Shown here: one piece after another, positions 53,859 through 62,046 of the stretch | Position numbering within the stretch: the first letter of the stretch is position 1 | How the letters are laid out: every line of letters starts with the position of its first letter | Source of the DNA: Microbispora amethystogenes | GTDB lineage: Bacteria; Actinomycetota; Actinomycetes; Streptosporangiales; Streptosporangiaceae | Direction: 5' to 3' | Length of the DNA: 64,000 nt | NCBI RefSeq assembly: GCF_016863015.1 | Contig: NZ_BOOB01000001.1 | Location: 1 to 64,000, forward strand | Made by a program: the position numbers and the translations under genes | The notes under the pieces: generated by a model | Databases searched by the model: none | What the model saw: only the letters and a program-made list of their open reading frames with translations | Told to the model about the DNA's origin: nothing

Positions 53859-55577
53859 GGTTCTGATCCAATTGTTGTGAGGCAGTCACACAGCGTCGCT
53901 TGATCCGGAAAGATCTTGGCGCGTGTGACTGTGAGGCGTTCTCTCCCCTCTCCGGCCACTTTGAGTCCGTGGCTGTCGAGCAGGTCACGGCGGACGGGCT
54001 GGCCGTGACCATCTCTGCCCGGACGACCACGGCCGAGGCCAGGTGTCCGGCTTGCGGGGCCGTGTCCAGGCTCCGGCATGGGCGGTATCGCCGCAGGCTG
54101 GACGACGTGACGCTGACCGGACGGCGGACGGTGATCGACCTGGAGGTGCAGCGTTTCCGCTGCCGGGTGGACGCGTGCTCGCGGCGAACGTTCACCGAGC
54201 AGATCGACGGGCTGACCGAGCGGTTCGCGCGCCGGACCCCGCGGCTCCGGCGTGTCTTCGAGCGGTTCATGCAGGTACTGGCCGGTCGCCCGGCCGCGCG
54301 GCTCAGCAGTTACCTGGCGATCCCGGTCAGTTCCAACACACTGCTGCGGCTGCTGCGCCGCCGGCCTGAACAGCCGCGGATAAGGGCGCCGCGCGTGCTT
54401 GGCGTGGACGACTTCGCGATCAGGAAGGGGCATGTCTATGCGACGATCTTGCTGGACATGGAGACCGGCGAGCGGGTGGACGTGCTGGCCGACCGGACTG
54501 CCGACACTCTGTCCGCGTGGCTGCGAGAGCATCCCGGGGTCGAGATCGTGTGCCGCGACCGTGGTGGAGCGTATGCGGAGGCCGTGCGGACCGCCGCGCC
54601 AGGCGCCGTCCAGGTGGCGGATCGCTTTCATGTCTGGAAGAACTTGTGTGACGCCGTGGACAAGTGCGTCGTACTACACCGCGCCTGCCTGCCCGAGCCT
54701 GCCGCCGAGGGCGAACCGGCGCAGGCGACGTCTACCGCGCCGAAGGTGGCCGTCTCCACGACCGTTTTCACCGAGTGGGAAGGCGTGCGGGTCAGCAAGC
54801 GGCGGGAGAGGCATGCGGCCGTGCACGAGCTGCTGGCCAAGGGCGTCGGGATCTGCGCGATCGCCGAAGCGCTCGGCCTGGACCGCAAGACTGTGCGCCG
54901 CTACGCCCACGCCGCCACCCCCGAGGACCTGGCGCCCTCCCGGGGAGGCCGACGCGGCTCGCGCGTCGACCCGTTCCTGCCCTACCTGCATGAACGGTGG
55001 AACCAAGGCTGCAGTGATGCCGCCCGCCTTTTCGAGGAGATCCGCGAACGCGGCTACGCCGGAAGCCAGCGCACGGTGCGTCGTCACCTGCAGGGTGTCC
55101 GCGCCGGCGGGAGACCCGCCCCCAAGGTCGCCAAGCAGCTCAGCGTCCGCCGCGCCACCCACTTGATCACCAGCCACCCCGACCACCTGGACGAGAACGC
55201 CACGCTTCGGTTGAAGCAACTGCTGGCCCGCTGTCCCGAACTGGAGGGTGTCGCCGCCTGCGTGGAGTCCTTCGCGAAGATGATGGTCGACCTGGACGGA
55301 CACCGGCTGCCCGACTGGCTCAAACAGGCCGAAGCTACCGGCTTCCCGTCCTTGAAAAGCCTGGTCAACGGGATTCGCCAAGACTTCGACGCGGTGACGG
55401 CGGGATTGAGCACGCAGTGGAACTCCGGCCGCGTGGAAGGCAACGTAAATCGGATCAAACGGATCAAAAGGGACGGCTATGGTCGCGCATCGTTCGACCT
55501 CCTCCGCCTCCAGATCCTTCACGCGGACTGAACACATGCAACGCTCTGTGACGCCTCACAACAATTGGATCAGAACC
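53859..55577 (+). mobile_element. ISL3-family insertion sequence
   Basis: 25-bp perfect inverted repeats (53859-53883 and 55553-55577) beginning GGTTCTGATCCAATTGTTGT flank one transposase gene. The expected 8-bp target duplication is not seen (TGGAAAGC on the left, GAACCAAA on the right), which suggests a later rearrangement between copies or a diverged flank. Confidence 0.88.
53900..55531 (+). CDS. ISL3-family transposase
   Basis: 543 residues from TTG 53900 (a later start cannot be excluded). An N-terminal zinc-finger-like region with 'ARCPACGAVSRLRHGRYRRR' and 'FRCRVDACSRRTF' precedes the DDE core 'LGVDDFAIRKGHVYATILLD', 'VCRDRGGAYAEAVRTAAPGA' and 'VQVADRFHVWKNLCDAV'. The C-terminal conserved block is 'NSGRVEGNVNRIKRIKRDGY', with the catalytic Glu. 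The frame is intact, so the element may be active. Confidence 0.92.
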   Translation: MIRKDLGACDCEAFSPLSGHFESVAVEQVTADGLAVTISARTTTAEARCPACGAVSRLRHGRYRRRLDDVTLTGRRTVIDLEVQRFRCRVDACSRRTFTEQIDGLTERFARRTPRLRRVFERFMQVLAGRPAARLSSYLAIPVSSNTLLRLLRRRPEQPRIRAPRVLGVDDFAIRKGHVYATILLDMETGERVDVLADRTADTLSAWLREHPGVEIVCRDRGGAYAEAVRTAAPGAVQVADRFHVWKNLCDAVDKCVVLHRACLPEPAAEGEPAQATSTAPKVAVSTTVFTEWEGVRVSKRRERHAAVHELLAKGVGICAIAEALGLDRKTVRRYAHAATPEDLAPSRGGRRGSRVDPFLPYLHERWNQGCSDAARLFEEIRERGYAGSQRTVRRHLQGVRAGGRPAPKVAKQLSVRRATHLITSHPDHLDENATLRLKQLLARCPELEGVAACVESFAKMMVDLDGHRLPDWLKQAEATGFPSLKSLVNGIRQDFDAVTAGLSTQWNSGRVEGNVNRIKRIKRDGYGRASFDLLRLQILHAD

Positions 55578-55694
55578 GAACCAAATGGCCGTTGACAAAG
55601 GGCGGCACGCACCAGCCGGGCGGGCGGACAAGACAGTGATGGGGCCTCTGGCCAGGCTCCTATGAGGTCACCCCGTCGCGTCGGTGAGTGCAGG

Positions 55695-55781
55695 TGAACG
55701 CCTCCCGAGTGAGGCCGACAGATCCCGTTGAGGACCCGAGGTCAGTAAGACAGTGGGTCAGACCTCGCCGGGAGGCGTTCA
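55695..55781. repeat. Nested inverted repeats (outer 12 bp, inner 7 bp)
   Basis: TGAACGCCTCCC (55695-55706) pairs with GGGAGGCGTTCA (55770-55781); inside it CGAGGTC (55737-55743) pairs with GACCTCG (55761-55767) and exposes GTAAGACAG in the loop. Confidence 0.75.
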
Positions 55782-55795
55782 TCTACATCGTCACT

Positions 55796-55863
55796 GTAAG
55801 ACAGCATCGAGGCTTCCGATTGGGCATCGGATCTTGGTCGACTGCTGTCTTACCGGAAGCCTC
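55796..55863. repeat. Two interleaved inverted repeats (pseudoknot topology)
   Basis: A: GTAAGACAGCA (55796-55806) with TGCTGTCTTAC (55843-55853). B: GAGGCTTCCG (55809-55818) with CGGAAGCCTC (55854-55863). All arms match perfectly and the order is A-B-A'-B'. A short hairpin CCGAT/ATCGG sits between. Confidence 0.75.
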
Positions 55864-56436
55864 ACCTCACCCCCAACTCCTCCGGCCCGCCCGCCCCCTA
55901 CGCCCACCCTGACCAGCATGATCAGGATGAAAATGGCTCTCTGTAGATCGGTTCGGGCGTTTGGAGGGCGCCGAGGTGCCGGATCCGAGCATGGTCTGCG
56001 GGTGTTGTTACCCCTCTCCCACGATCTGGTTATGTCCCAGGGCTCCGGCAAAGTCGGTTCAGCAGGTCTGATCATGTGATGCCAAGGAGCGCGTGGGAAC
56101 GGGTGGCGTCTCGGCGGCCCGGGGCGGGGGGTGAGTGGGTCGGCTATCCCGGTGGCCCGGGAAGAAGTCCCCTGGACCTCTTGTCACCGACCGGTATCAC
56201 TACATGCCACGGAGTCGCGGCCGTCAAGCGCTTTCGGTGTGGAAGGGTAGATCACCTCGGCTCGGTAGTCGCTTGACGTGGGTCCTCCTCGGCGGCTGGA
56301 GGGAACGGCTTACACCTCCAGGTCTCACTTGTCTAACGCTGTGAATTCGGCTCACGTCAAATATTGTCGTGGTTGGGTAGATCGGTTAGCTTCGGCGTCG
56401 AAGATTCGCGCAACGAGCGGGCGGCGAGGGGTTCGT

Positions 56437-59400
56437 GTGGCTGATCTGGAGTACGCGTTAGTCGAGCGACCGCTGATCGAGCAGCTCAAGGGGATGGGGT
56501 GGCGGCACCTCGAAGGCGCTCCGCCGGAGGCGGTCGTTCCCACCCTGCCGTACCGGTCGGGCCGTGCCTCCTTCAGCGAGGTGATCCTCGAAGACGTGCT
56601 CCGGACCGCCATCGCGGAGATCAACCTCGACGCCGAGGGGCAGCCCTGGCTCGACGAGGCGCGGATCTCCAGCGCGGTCAACCAGCTCACCCGCCTCCCG
56701 GCGAGCAGCCTGCTGGAAGCCAACGAGAAGGCGACCGAGCTGCTGATCAACGGCCACATCGTGGAGGGCGTGCCCGGCTGGGAGGGCGGCAAGGGCCGCC
56801 GCGTGCACTACATCGACTGGGAGCACCCCGAGAAGAACGACTTCACGGTCGTCAACCAGTTCCGGGTCGACATCCCCGGATCGCAGGGCAACTCGGTCGT
56901 GCCCGACCTGGTGCTGTTCGTGAACGGCATCCCGCTGGTCGTCGTCGAGTGCAAGCAGCCCAAGGTCATCGACCTGACCGGCGCGGTGAACCAGATCCGC
57001 GACTACGCCGAGCAGCGCCGCACCGACATCCGCACCGGAAACCAGAAGCTGTTCCACACCGTGCAGCTCACCGTCGTCACCAGTGGCGAGGAGGCGAAGC
57101 TCGGCACGTTCACCGCGACGGAGCAGCACTACGTGCCGTGGCGTGATCCGTACCCGCTCACGGCCAGGCAGCTCGCGGCGGGTCTGGGCAAGCCGGAGGA
57201 CACGCTGAGCCGTCAGGAGATCCTGGCCGGAGCGGTGCTCGACAAGGCCAGGCTGCTCGACATCGTGCACAACTTCGTGACCTTCATGACCACGGAGCGG
57301 GGCGCGAAGATCAAGGCGGCGCCGCGCTACCAGCAGTACCGCGCGGTCGCCAAGACCGTCGAGCGGCTGCTGACCGGCAAGACGCGGCTGCGGCACGGCC
57401 GGCAGGACCAGCGCGGCGGGATCATCTGGCACACCCAGGGCTCCGGCAAGAGCCTCACCATGACCTTCCTGGTACGCAGACTGCGCGCGACTCCGGCCCT
57501 CGCGGACGCCAAGGTGGTGGTGGTCACCGACCGCACCCAGCTCCAGGGGCAGCTCAGCGAGATCATGGAGCTCGCCGGTGAGCACCTGGACGTGGCGACG
57601 AGCGGTGCCAAGGCGCAGGCGGCCCTGCGCAAGCACGGTCCCGGCGTGGTCTTCGTGATGATCCAGAAGAACCAGGACACCGGCAGCGGCGGCACCGGCA
57701 TGGCCGCGGGCACCCCGCTCGGCGAACTGAACACCGATGAGTCGATCGTCGTCCTGATCGACGAGGCGCACCGCTCGCACAGCGCCACGCTGGGCGCGAA
57801 CCTGCGGGAGGCGCTGCCCAACGCCGCCCGCATCGGGTTCACCGGGACCCCCATCATGACCAGGAACAGCCAGCGCAAGACCAGCGTGGATCTGTTCGGC
57901 CCGTTCATCGACAAATATCGGCTCAAGGACGCCGAGGACGACGGCGTGATCGTGCCGATCGTCTACGAGGTGCGGACGGTTCGCGGCGCCGTCCGCGACG
58001 GCCGGGAGCTCGACGACATCTTCGAAGAGGACTTCGAAGGCCTGACCGACGAGGAGCGCGAGCAGCTCCAGCGGCGCTACGCCACCAAGGGGAAGGTCTC
58101 GGCCGCCGAGCAGATGATCGCGGCCAAGGCCAAGAACATCCTGCGGCACTACGTCGAGAAGATCCTGCCCGAGCGCTTCAAGGCGCAGGTCGTCGCCGAG
58201 GACCGGGAGGCGACCGTGCGCTACCGGGAGGCGTTGCTCGCCGCGCGGGACGAGCTGGTGGGGGAGATCGAACGGCTGCCGCCGAAGGTGCTGGCGACGC
58301 CGCCGGACGAGGTAGACGGGTTGCGCAGGCGCGAGGCCTACCTGGTCAGAGCCTCGCGCCAGCTCGACCTGCTCAAGCGGATCGACTTCGTGCCCGTCAT
58401 CTCCGAGGGCAACTCCGAGCGCGAGCAGCAGCTGGCCGAGTGGACGGACCCGGTGAAGCGGAAAGCCCGCATCGCCGGCTTCACCCAGCCCTACGATGAG
58501 TCGGAGATCGGGTTCGTCATCGTGCAGGCGATGCTGCTGACGGGGTTCGACGCGCCGATCGAGCAGGTCCTGTATCTGGACCGGGGGCTGAAGGAGGCCG
58601 AGCTCCTGCAGGCGGTCGCCCGCGTGAACCGGACGTCCGACGGCAAGGACTTCGGTTACGTCGTCGACTATCACGGCGTCGCGGAGAACCTGCTGCAGGC
58701 GTTGCGCCTCTACGCCCGGGAGGACTACGACAGCGACGACGCGGCCGACGTCGAGAACGCCATGCGTGACCCGCAGGACGAGATCCACAAGCTGGAGCCG
58801 CGGCGGACCCGGCTGCGCATGCTGTTCTCCGAGCGGGGCGTGGACGCCGACGACGTCGAGAGCTGCGTCCAGCTTCTCGCCGACGACGAGCTGCGCGACA
58901 AGTTCGCCGTCGAGCTGGCACGGTTCCTCAAGACCGTCAACGCGGTGCTGCCCGACCCCGCGGCCAAGCCCTTCCTGCCCGATGCCAAGCACTTCACGGT
59001 GGTCAAGGTGACCGCCGTACGCCGCTACCGGGTGGATGGCGGCGAGTTCAACCCCTCGGCGTACGGCGAGAAGATCCGCGAGCTGATCGACGACCACGTG
59101 GTGTCGCTCGGCATCGAGCAGACGCTGCCTCCGGTCGCGCTCACCGCGCCCGACTTCGCGGAGAAGGTCGACAAGCTGCCCGGCCCGCGCGCGAAGGCGT
59201 CCGAGATGGAGCACGCCATCCGCCACCACATCTCCGTGCACGCCGGCGAGGACCCGCACCGCTACCAACTGCTCAGCGAGCGGCTGAAGAAGATCCTGGA
59301 GGAGCTCGCCGACGACATCGAGGCGCAGGTGCGCGCGTTGCAGGGGCTGCTCACCGAGATCGTCGAGGAGCGGCCGGAGAACCCGCACGGGCTCGGCGAC

Positions 59401-59694
59401 GTGGAGACCGCCCTCTACGGCGTGCTGCTCGGCGAGACCGCCACCTCCGCCGACGACGCGCAGGACACCGCCCTGGTGGACGTGACCAGGAAGGTGTACG
59501 CGCTGGCGGTCGAGACCGTCCACCGCACCGACTTCTGGAAGCAGGCCAAGCGCACCGACCAGGAGAAGTTGCGGCGGCGCATCTCGGGGCTGTTGTTCGA
59601 GGCCGAGGGCTGCGATGAGGACGACCTCAAGAAGATCTCGTCCCAGCTGCTCGACGTGATCAGGCACAACCAGCGGCGGATCGCCAAGCCCTGA
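56437..59694 (+). CDS. hsdR: Type I restriction-modification system restriction subunit (HsdR)
   Basis: 1085 residues from GTG 56437. An N-terminal PD-(D/E)xK nuclease ('VPDLVLFVNGIPLVVVECKQ') is followed by a superfamily 2 helicase/translocase core: Walker A 'HTQGSGKSLTMTF', DEAH-like 'LIDEAHRSHS', motif III 'GFTGTPI' and a late motif 'LLQAVARVNRTSDG'. The C-terminal helical region normally binds the HsdM/HsdS methylase. Neither hsdM nor an intact hsdS is in the window; a broken hsdS 3' end lies at 39541-39786 on the same strand. Without partners it should not cleave unless they are encoded elsewhere. The metallopeptidase gene follows 6 bp later. Confidence 0.92.
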   Translation: MADLEYALVERPLIEQLKGMGWRHLEGAPPEAVVPTLPYRSGRASFSEVILEDVLRTAIAEINLDAEGQPWLDEARISSAVNQLTRLPASSLLEANEKATELLINGHIVEGVPGWEGGKGRRVHYIDWEHPEKNDFTVVNQFRVDIPGSQGNSVVPDLVLFVNGIPLVVVECKQPKVIDLTGAVNQIRDYAEQRRTDIRTGNQKLFHTVQLTVVTSGEEAKLGTFTATEQHYVPWRDPYPLTARQLAAGLGKPEDTLSRQEILAGAVLDKARLLDIVHNFVTFMTTERGAKIKAAPRYQQYRAVAKTVERLLTGKTRLRHGRQDQRGGIIWHTQGSGKSLTMTFLVRRLRATPALADAKVVVVTDRTQLQGQLSEIMELAGEHLDVATSGAKAQAALRKHGPGVVFVMIQKNQDTGSGGTGMAAGTPLGELNTDESIVVLIDEAHRSHSATLGANLREALPNAARIGFTGTPIMTRNSQRKTSVDLFGPFIDKYRLKDAEDDGVIVPIVYEVRTVRGAVRDGRELDDIFEEDFEGLTDEEREQLQRRYATKGKVSAAEQMIAAKAKNILRHYVEKILPERFKAQVVAEDREATVRYREALLAARDELVGEIERLPPKVLATPPDEVDGLRRREAYLVRASRQLDLLKRIDFVPVISEGNSEREQQLAEWTDPVKRKARIAGFTQPYDESEIGFVIVQAMLLTGFDAPIEQVLYLDRGLKEAELLQAVARVNRTSDGKDFGYVVDYHGVAENLLQALRLYAREDYDSDDAADVENAMRDPQDEIHKLEPRRTRLRMLFSERGVDADDVESCVQLLADDELRDKFAVELARFLKTVNAVLPDPAAKPFLPDAKHFTVVKVTAVRRYRVDGGEFNPSAYGEKIRELIDDHVVSLGIEQTLPPVALTAPDFAEKVDKLPGPRAKASEMEHAIRHHISVHAGEDPHRYQLLSERLKKILEELADDIEAQVRALQGLLTEIVEERPENPHGLGDVETALYGVLLGETATSADDAQDTALVDVTRKVYALAVETVHRTDFWKQAKRTDQEKLRRRISGLLFEAEGCDEDDLKKISSQLLDVIRHNQRRIAKP

Positions 59695-59700
59695 CCTGGC

Positions 59701-60420
59701 ATGCTGATGCCCGTGAGTGACTTCCCCGGCGTCCTGCGGGTCGGCGACCTCGACATCGCCGTGTCGGTGAGCCCGCGACGCAGGACCGTACGGCTCACCG
59801 TCGAGCGGGACGCCTCGGTCACCGCGGTCGTCTCCCCGCAGGTGTCCAGGGCCGAGCTGGTCAAGGTGGTCGAGGCCAAACGGTCCTGGTTGTACGGCAA
59901 GCTTGCCGAGCGGCGCGAACTGGGCGAGGCCCGCCCGGCCCGGCAGTATGTCGACGGCGAGGGATTCCCGTACCTCGGGCGGTCGTACCGGCTGCGGATC
60001 GTCGAGCCGGGCCGCGAGGTGCGGCTGATCCGCGGGCGGCTGGAGCTGGGCCGGGGCGGGGGAGCCCGGGAGCTGGTCCGCTGGTATCAGCGGGCCGGCG
60101 AGCCGTGGCTCAGGCGGCGCGTCCGGCCCTGGGCCGAGCGGACGGGCGTCGAGGTGATCGGGCTGCGGGTGCTGCCGCTGGGCTACCGGTGGGGGTCGTG
60201 CTCACCGGACGGCAAGGTCAACATCCACTGGGCGACGATGCAACTGCCGCCGACGCTCATCGACTACGTGCTCGTCCACGAGCTGGCCCACCTGGTGCGG
60301 CACGACCACGGCGCGGAGTTCTGGCGGCTGGTCGAGCGGGTGCTGCCCGGCTACGAGGGCTGCCGCGAGCGCCTGCACCGGCTCGGCCCCGACCTGTGGC
60401 TGCCTCCGGAAGGTCGGTGA
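59701..60420 (+). CDS. YgjP/DUF45-type M48-like metallopeptidase
   Basis: 239 residues from ATG 59701 (ATG 59707 or GTG 59713 also possible). The zinc motif 'VHELAHLVRHDHGAEFW' (HExxH plus a third His) and the preceding 'GYRWGSCSPDGKVNIHW' are the YgjP signature. The N-terminal part is 'VSPRRRTVRLTVERDASVTA'. Small YgjP proteins often lie directly after hsdR in type I systems; their role there is not established. Six bases separate it from hsdR, so it is surely cotranscribed. Confidence 0.88.
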   Translation: MLMPVSDFPGVLRVGDLDIAVSVSPRRRTVRLTVERDASVTAVVSPQVSRAELVKVVEAKRSWLYGKLAERRELGEARPARQYVDGEGFPYLGRSYRLRIVEPGREVRLIRGRLELGRGGGARELVRWYQRAGEPWLRRRVRPWAERTGVEVIGLRVLPLGYRWGSCSPDGKVNIHWATMQLPPTLIDYVLVHELAHLVRHDHGAEFWRLVERVLPGYEGCRERLHRLGPDLWLPPEGR

Positions 60421-60487
60421 CGACACGAGCGGCCGGCAGGCGGAGTAGATTCCTGGCGTCGATCTTTCCGTCGCACTCGGAGGCGTC

Positions 60488-62032
60488 GTGCCTGACCGTA
60501 CGGTGATCCTCGGCCGGTACGAGCTGGACCCCGTGCATCTCGGCAGGGGCGCCATGGGCACGGTGTGGGGCGGCCAGGACAAGGTCCTGGACCGCCGTGT
60601 GGCGATCAAGCTGATTCGCTTCCCCGACGACCGGCCCGACCCCGAGATGGAGCGCCGGTTCGGCCGCGAGGCCCAGGTCATGGCGCGGCTGAACCACCCG
60701 GGCGCACCCGCCGTCCACGACCTCGGGGCGTTCGAGGACCCGGCGGCCGGGCGCAGGCTGTTCCTCGTGATGGAGTTCGTCGAGGGCGTCACGCTCGACG
60801 ACGTCGTCGCGGAGCACGGGCCGCTGCCCGTCGGGTGGGCCGCCGCGGTCGGCGCCCAGATCGCCGCGGTGCTCGGCGCGGCCCACGAACAGGGGATCCT
60901 GCATCGGGATCTGAAGCCGGCCAACCTGATGGTCCGGCGCGACGGCACGGTGAAGGTTCTCGACTTCGGCCTCGCCATGCTGCACGACCCCGGCGCGTCG
61001 AAGCTCACGCAGACCGGCCAGGTGCTCGGCACCGTGTCGTACAGCCCGCCGGAGCAGATCCGCGCGGGCACGGTGACACCGCGGAGCGACCTCTACGCGC
61101 TCGGGTGCGTCCTGTACGAGCTCCTCACCGGTAAGCCGCTGTTCGCGGGACTTACCGAGTTCGAGGTGCAGGAGCAGCACGTCAACGTCGCGCCTCCCGC
61201 CGTGCGGTCTTGCCGCCCGGACGTGCCGCGCGAGCTCGACGAGATCATCGCGTCACTGGTGGCGAAACGCGCCGAGGACCGGCCGGAGAGCGCCGCCCTG
61301 GTGCACGATCGGCTGATGGCCTACGTGACGGGGGTGGGCCACCTGCCCGGGATCACGACCGCCGGGCCGAGCGCCACGCGCATGTACGCCCACGCCGTCA
61401 GCCGGGTTCTCCTGTCTCCCGGTGTGGCCGCCGCACCGGAGGTGGTCCCGAGCGTCCCCGCGGACGACGGCGGGCCGAGCCGGGAGGAGCTGGAGCGGGT
61501 CCGCCGCGAGGCGATGTCCCTGCTTCGCCATTCGCGGTACGAGGAGGCGGCCACGATGCTGGCGTCGGTGACGGAACCGGCGAGCCGGGCGTACGGCGCC
61601 GACGACCCCGAGGTGCTGGATCTGCGCACCCAGCTGGCGAACGCCCTCTTCGAAGGCGGCGATCACCGGCGGGCCGCCGCCGCCTTCAACGGGCTCGCCC
61701 TCGACCTGGCCCGCCGTCACGGACCCGACGACGAGCGGACGTTCCAGTGCCGCCTGCAGGAGGCCGCCTGCCACGAGCGGAACGACGACGGCGACCTGGC
61801 GCTCCGCCTTCTGCACGACCTTCTCGCGGACCAACGGCGTGTTCGTCCGGCCGGCGACCAGCGGACGCTGGAGTTGCGCAGGCAGATAGGCGAACTGCAG
61901 AAGAAGACCGGGGACCTCGCCGCCGCCCGCCACACGTTCGCCGAGCTGTACGACGACCTGTGCTTCCGCTACGGGAACGACCACCCGGCGACCGTACGGG
62001 TGCGTGACGGGCTGGCGGCCCTGGAGGTCTGA
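60488..62032 (+). CDS. Serine/threonine protein kinase with TPR-like C-terminal repeats
   Basis: 514 residues from GTG 60488 (GGAGG just upstream). PknB-type kinase domain, residues ~9-275: glycine loop 'LGRGAMGTVWGG', ATP lysine in 'VAIKLI', catalytic loop 'ILHRDLKPANLMV', 'DFGLAML' and 'GTVSYSPPEQI'. The region from ~335 contains repeated helical pairs ('LLRHSRYEEAATMLASVTEP', 'QLANALFEGGDHRRAAAAFN', 'QEAACHERNDDGDLALRLLH') resembling tetratricopeptide repeats. No transmembrane helix or PASTA domain is seen, so it is a soluble kinase. Substrates unknown. Confidence 0.9.
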   Translation: MPDRTVILGRYELDPVHLGRGAMGTVWGGQDKVLDRRVAIKLIRFPDDRPDPEMERRFGREAQVMARLNHPGAPAVHDLGAFEDPAAGRRLFLVMEFVEGVTLDDVVAEHGPLPVGWAAAVGAQIAAVLGAAHEQGILHRDLKPANLMVRRDGTVKVLDFGLAMLHDPGASKLTQTGQVLGTVSYSPPEQIRAGTVTPRSDLYALGCVLYELLTGKPLFAGLTEFEVQEQHVNVAPPAVRSCRPDVPRELDEIIASLVAKRAEDRPESAALVHDRLMAYVTGVGHLPGITTAGPSATRMYAHAVSRVLLSPGVAAAPEVVPSVPADDGGPSREELERVRREAMSLLRHSRYEEAATMLASVTEPASRAYGADDPEVLDLRTQLANALFEGGDHRRAAAAFNGLALDLARRHGPDDERTFQCRLQEAACHERNDDGDLALRLLHDLLADQRRVRPAGDQRTLELRRQIGELQKKTGDLAAARHTFAELYDDLCFRYGNDHPATVRVRDGLAALEV

Positions 62033-62046
62033 GGCGGCCGGTGCGC

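Larger units (their letters stand above)
52705..55664 (-). mobile_element. IS110-family element, interrupted by an ISL3 element
   Basis: Bounded by a 9-bp direct repeat GCTCCTATG (52705-52713 and 55656-55664). The right-hand end stops 5 bp after the transposase stop codon. The left-hand non-coding end (53807-53858 plus 55578-55655) is split by ISL3. Without ISL3 the element is about 1.24 kb. IS110 elements lack inverted repeats, so these limits are inferred. Confidence 0.55.
51922..55939 (-). mobile_element. IS5-like element with terminal inverted repeats, carrying nested insertions
   Basis: Terminal inverted repeats GAGCCTTTTTCATCCTGA (51922-51939) and its counterpart TCAGGATGAAAATGGCTC (55922-55939) match at 17 of 18 positions and are flanked by a 3-bp direct repeat TCT (51919-51921 and 55940-55942). 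The stop codon of the IS5-type transposase lies inside the left repeat, as is usual for compact elements. Removing the nested DNA (about 52705-55664) leaves an element of roughly 1.06 kb, a normal IS5 size. The ~275 bp at its 5' end (55665-55939) are unusually structured. Confidence 0.7.
55532..56436. other. 905-bp region without an intact gene
   Basis: Contains the ISL3 right end, the IS110 left end, about 275 bp of structured DNA belonging to the IS5-like element (55665-55939), and, after 55940, DNA with scattered partial frames up to the hsdR start. GAGGGG about 5 nt before GTG 56437 is the hsdR ribosome site. No hsdM or hsdS sequence was recognised here. Confidence 0.6.

Noticed and set aside
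55532-56436. 'SQGSGKV' encoded near 56035, sharing CCCAGGGCTCCGGCAA with the HsdR P-loop coding sequence
   Set aside because: The surrounding frame has no helicase features and stops soon after; the shared 16 bases alone do not show a second ATPase or a duplication.
56458-59667. Long minus-strand open frame opposite hsdR
   Set aside because: High GC leaves few stops on the opposite strand. The plus-strand product has complete nuclease and helicase motifs, while the reverse frame has biased composition and no domain.
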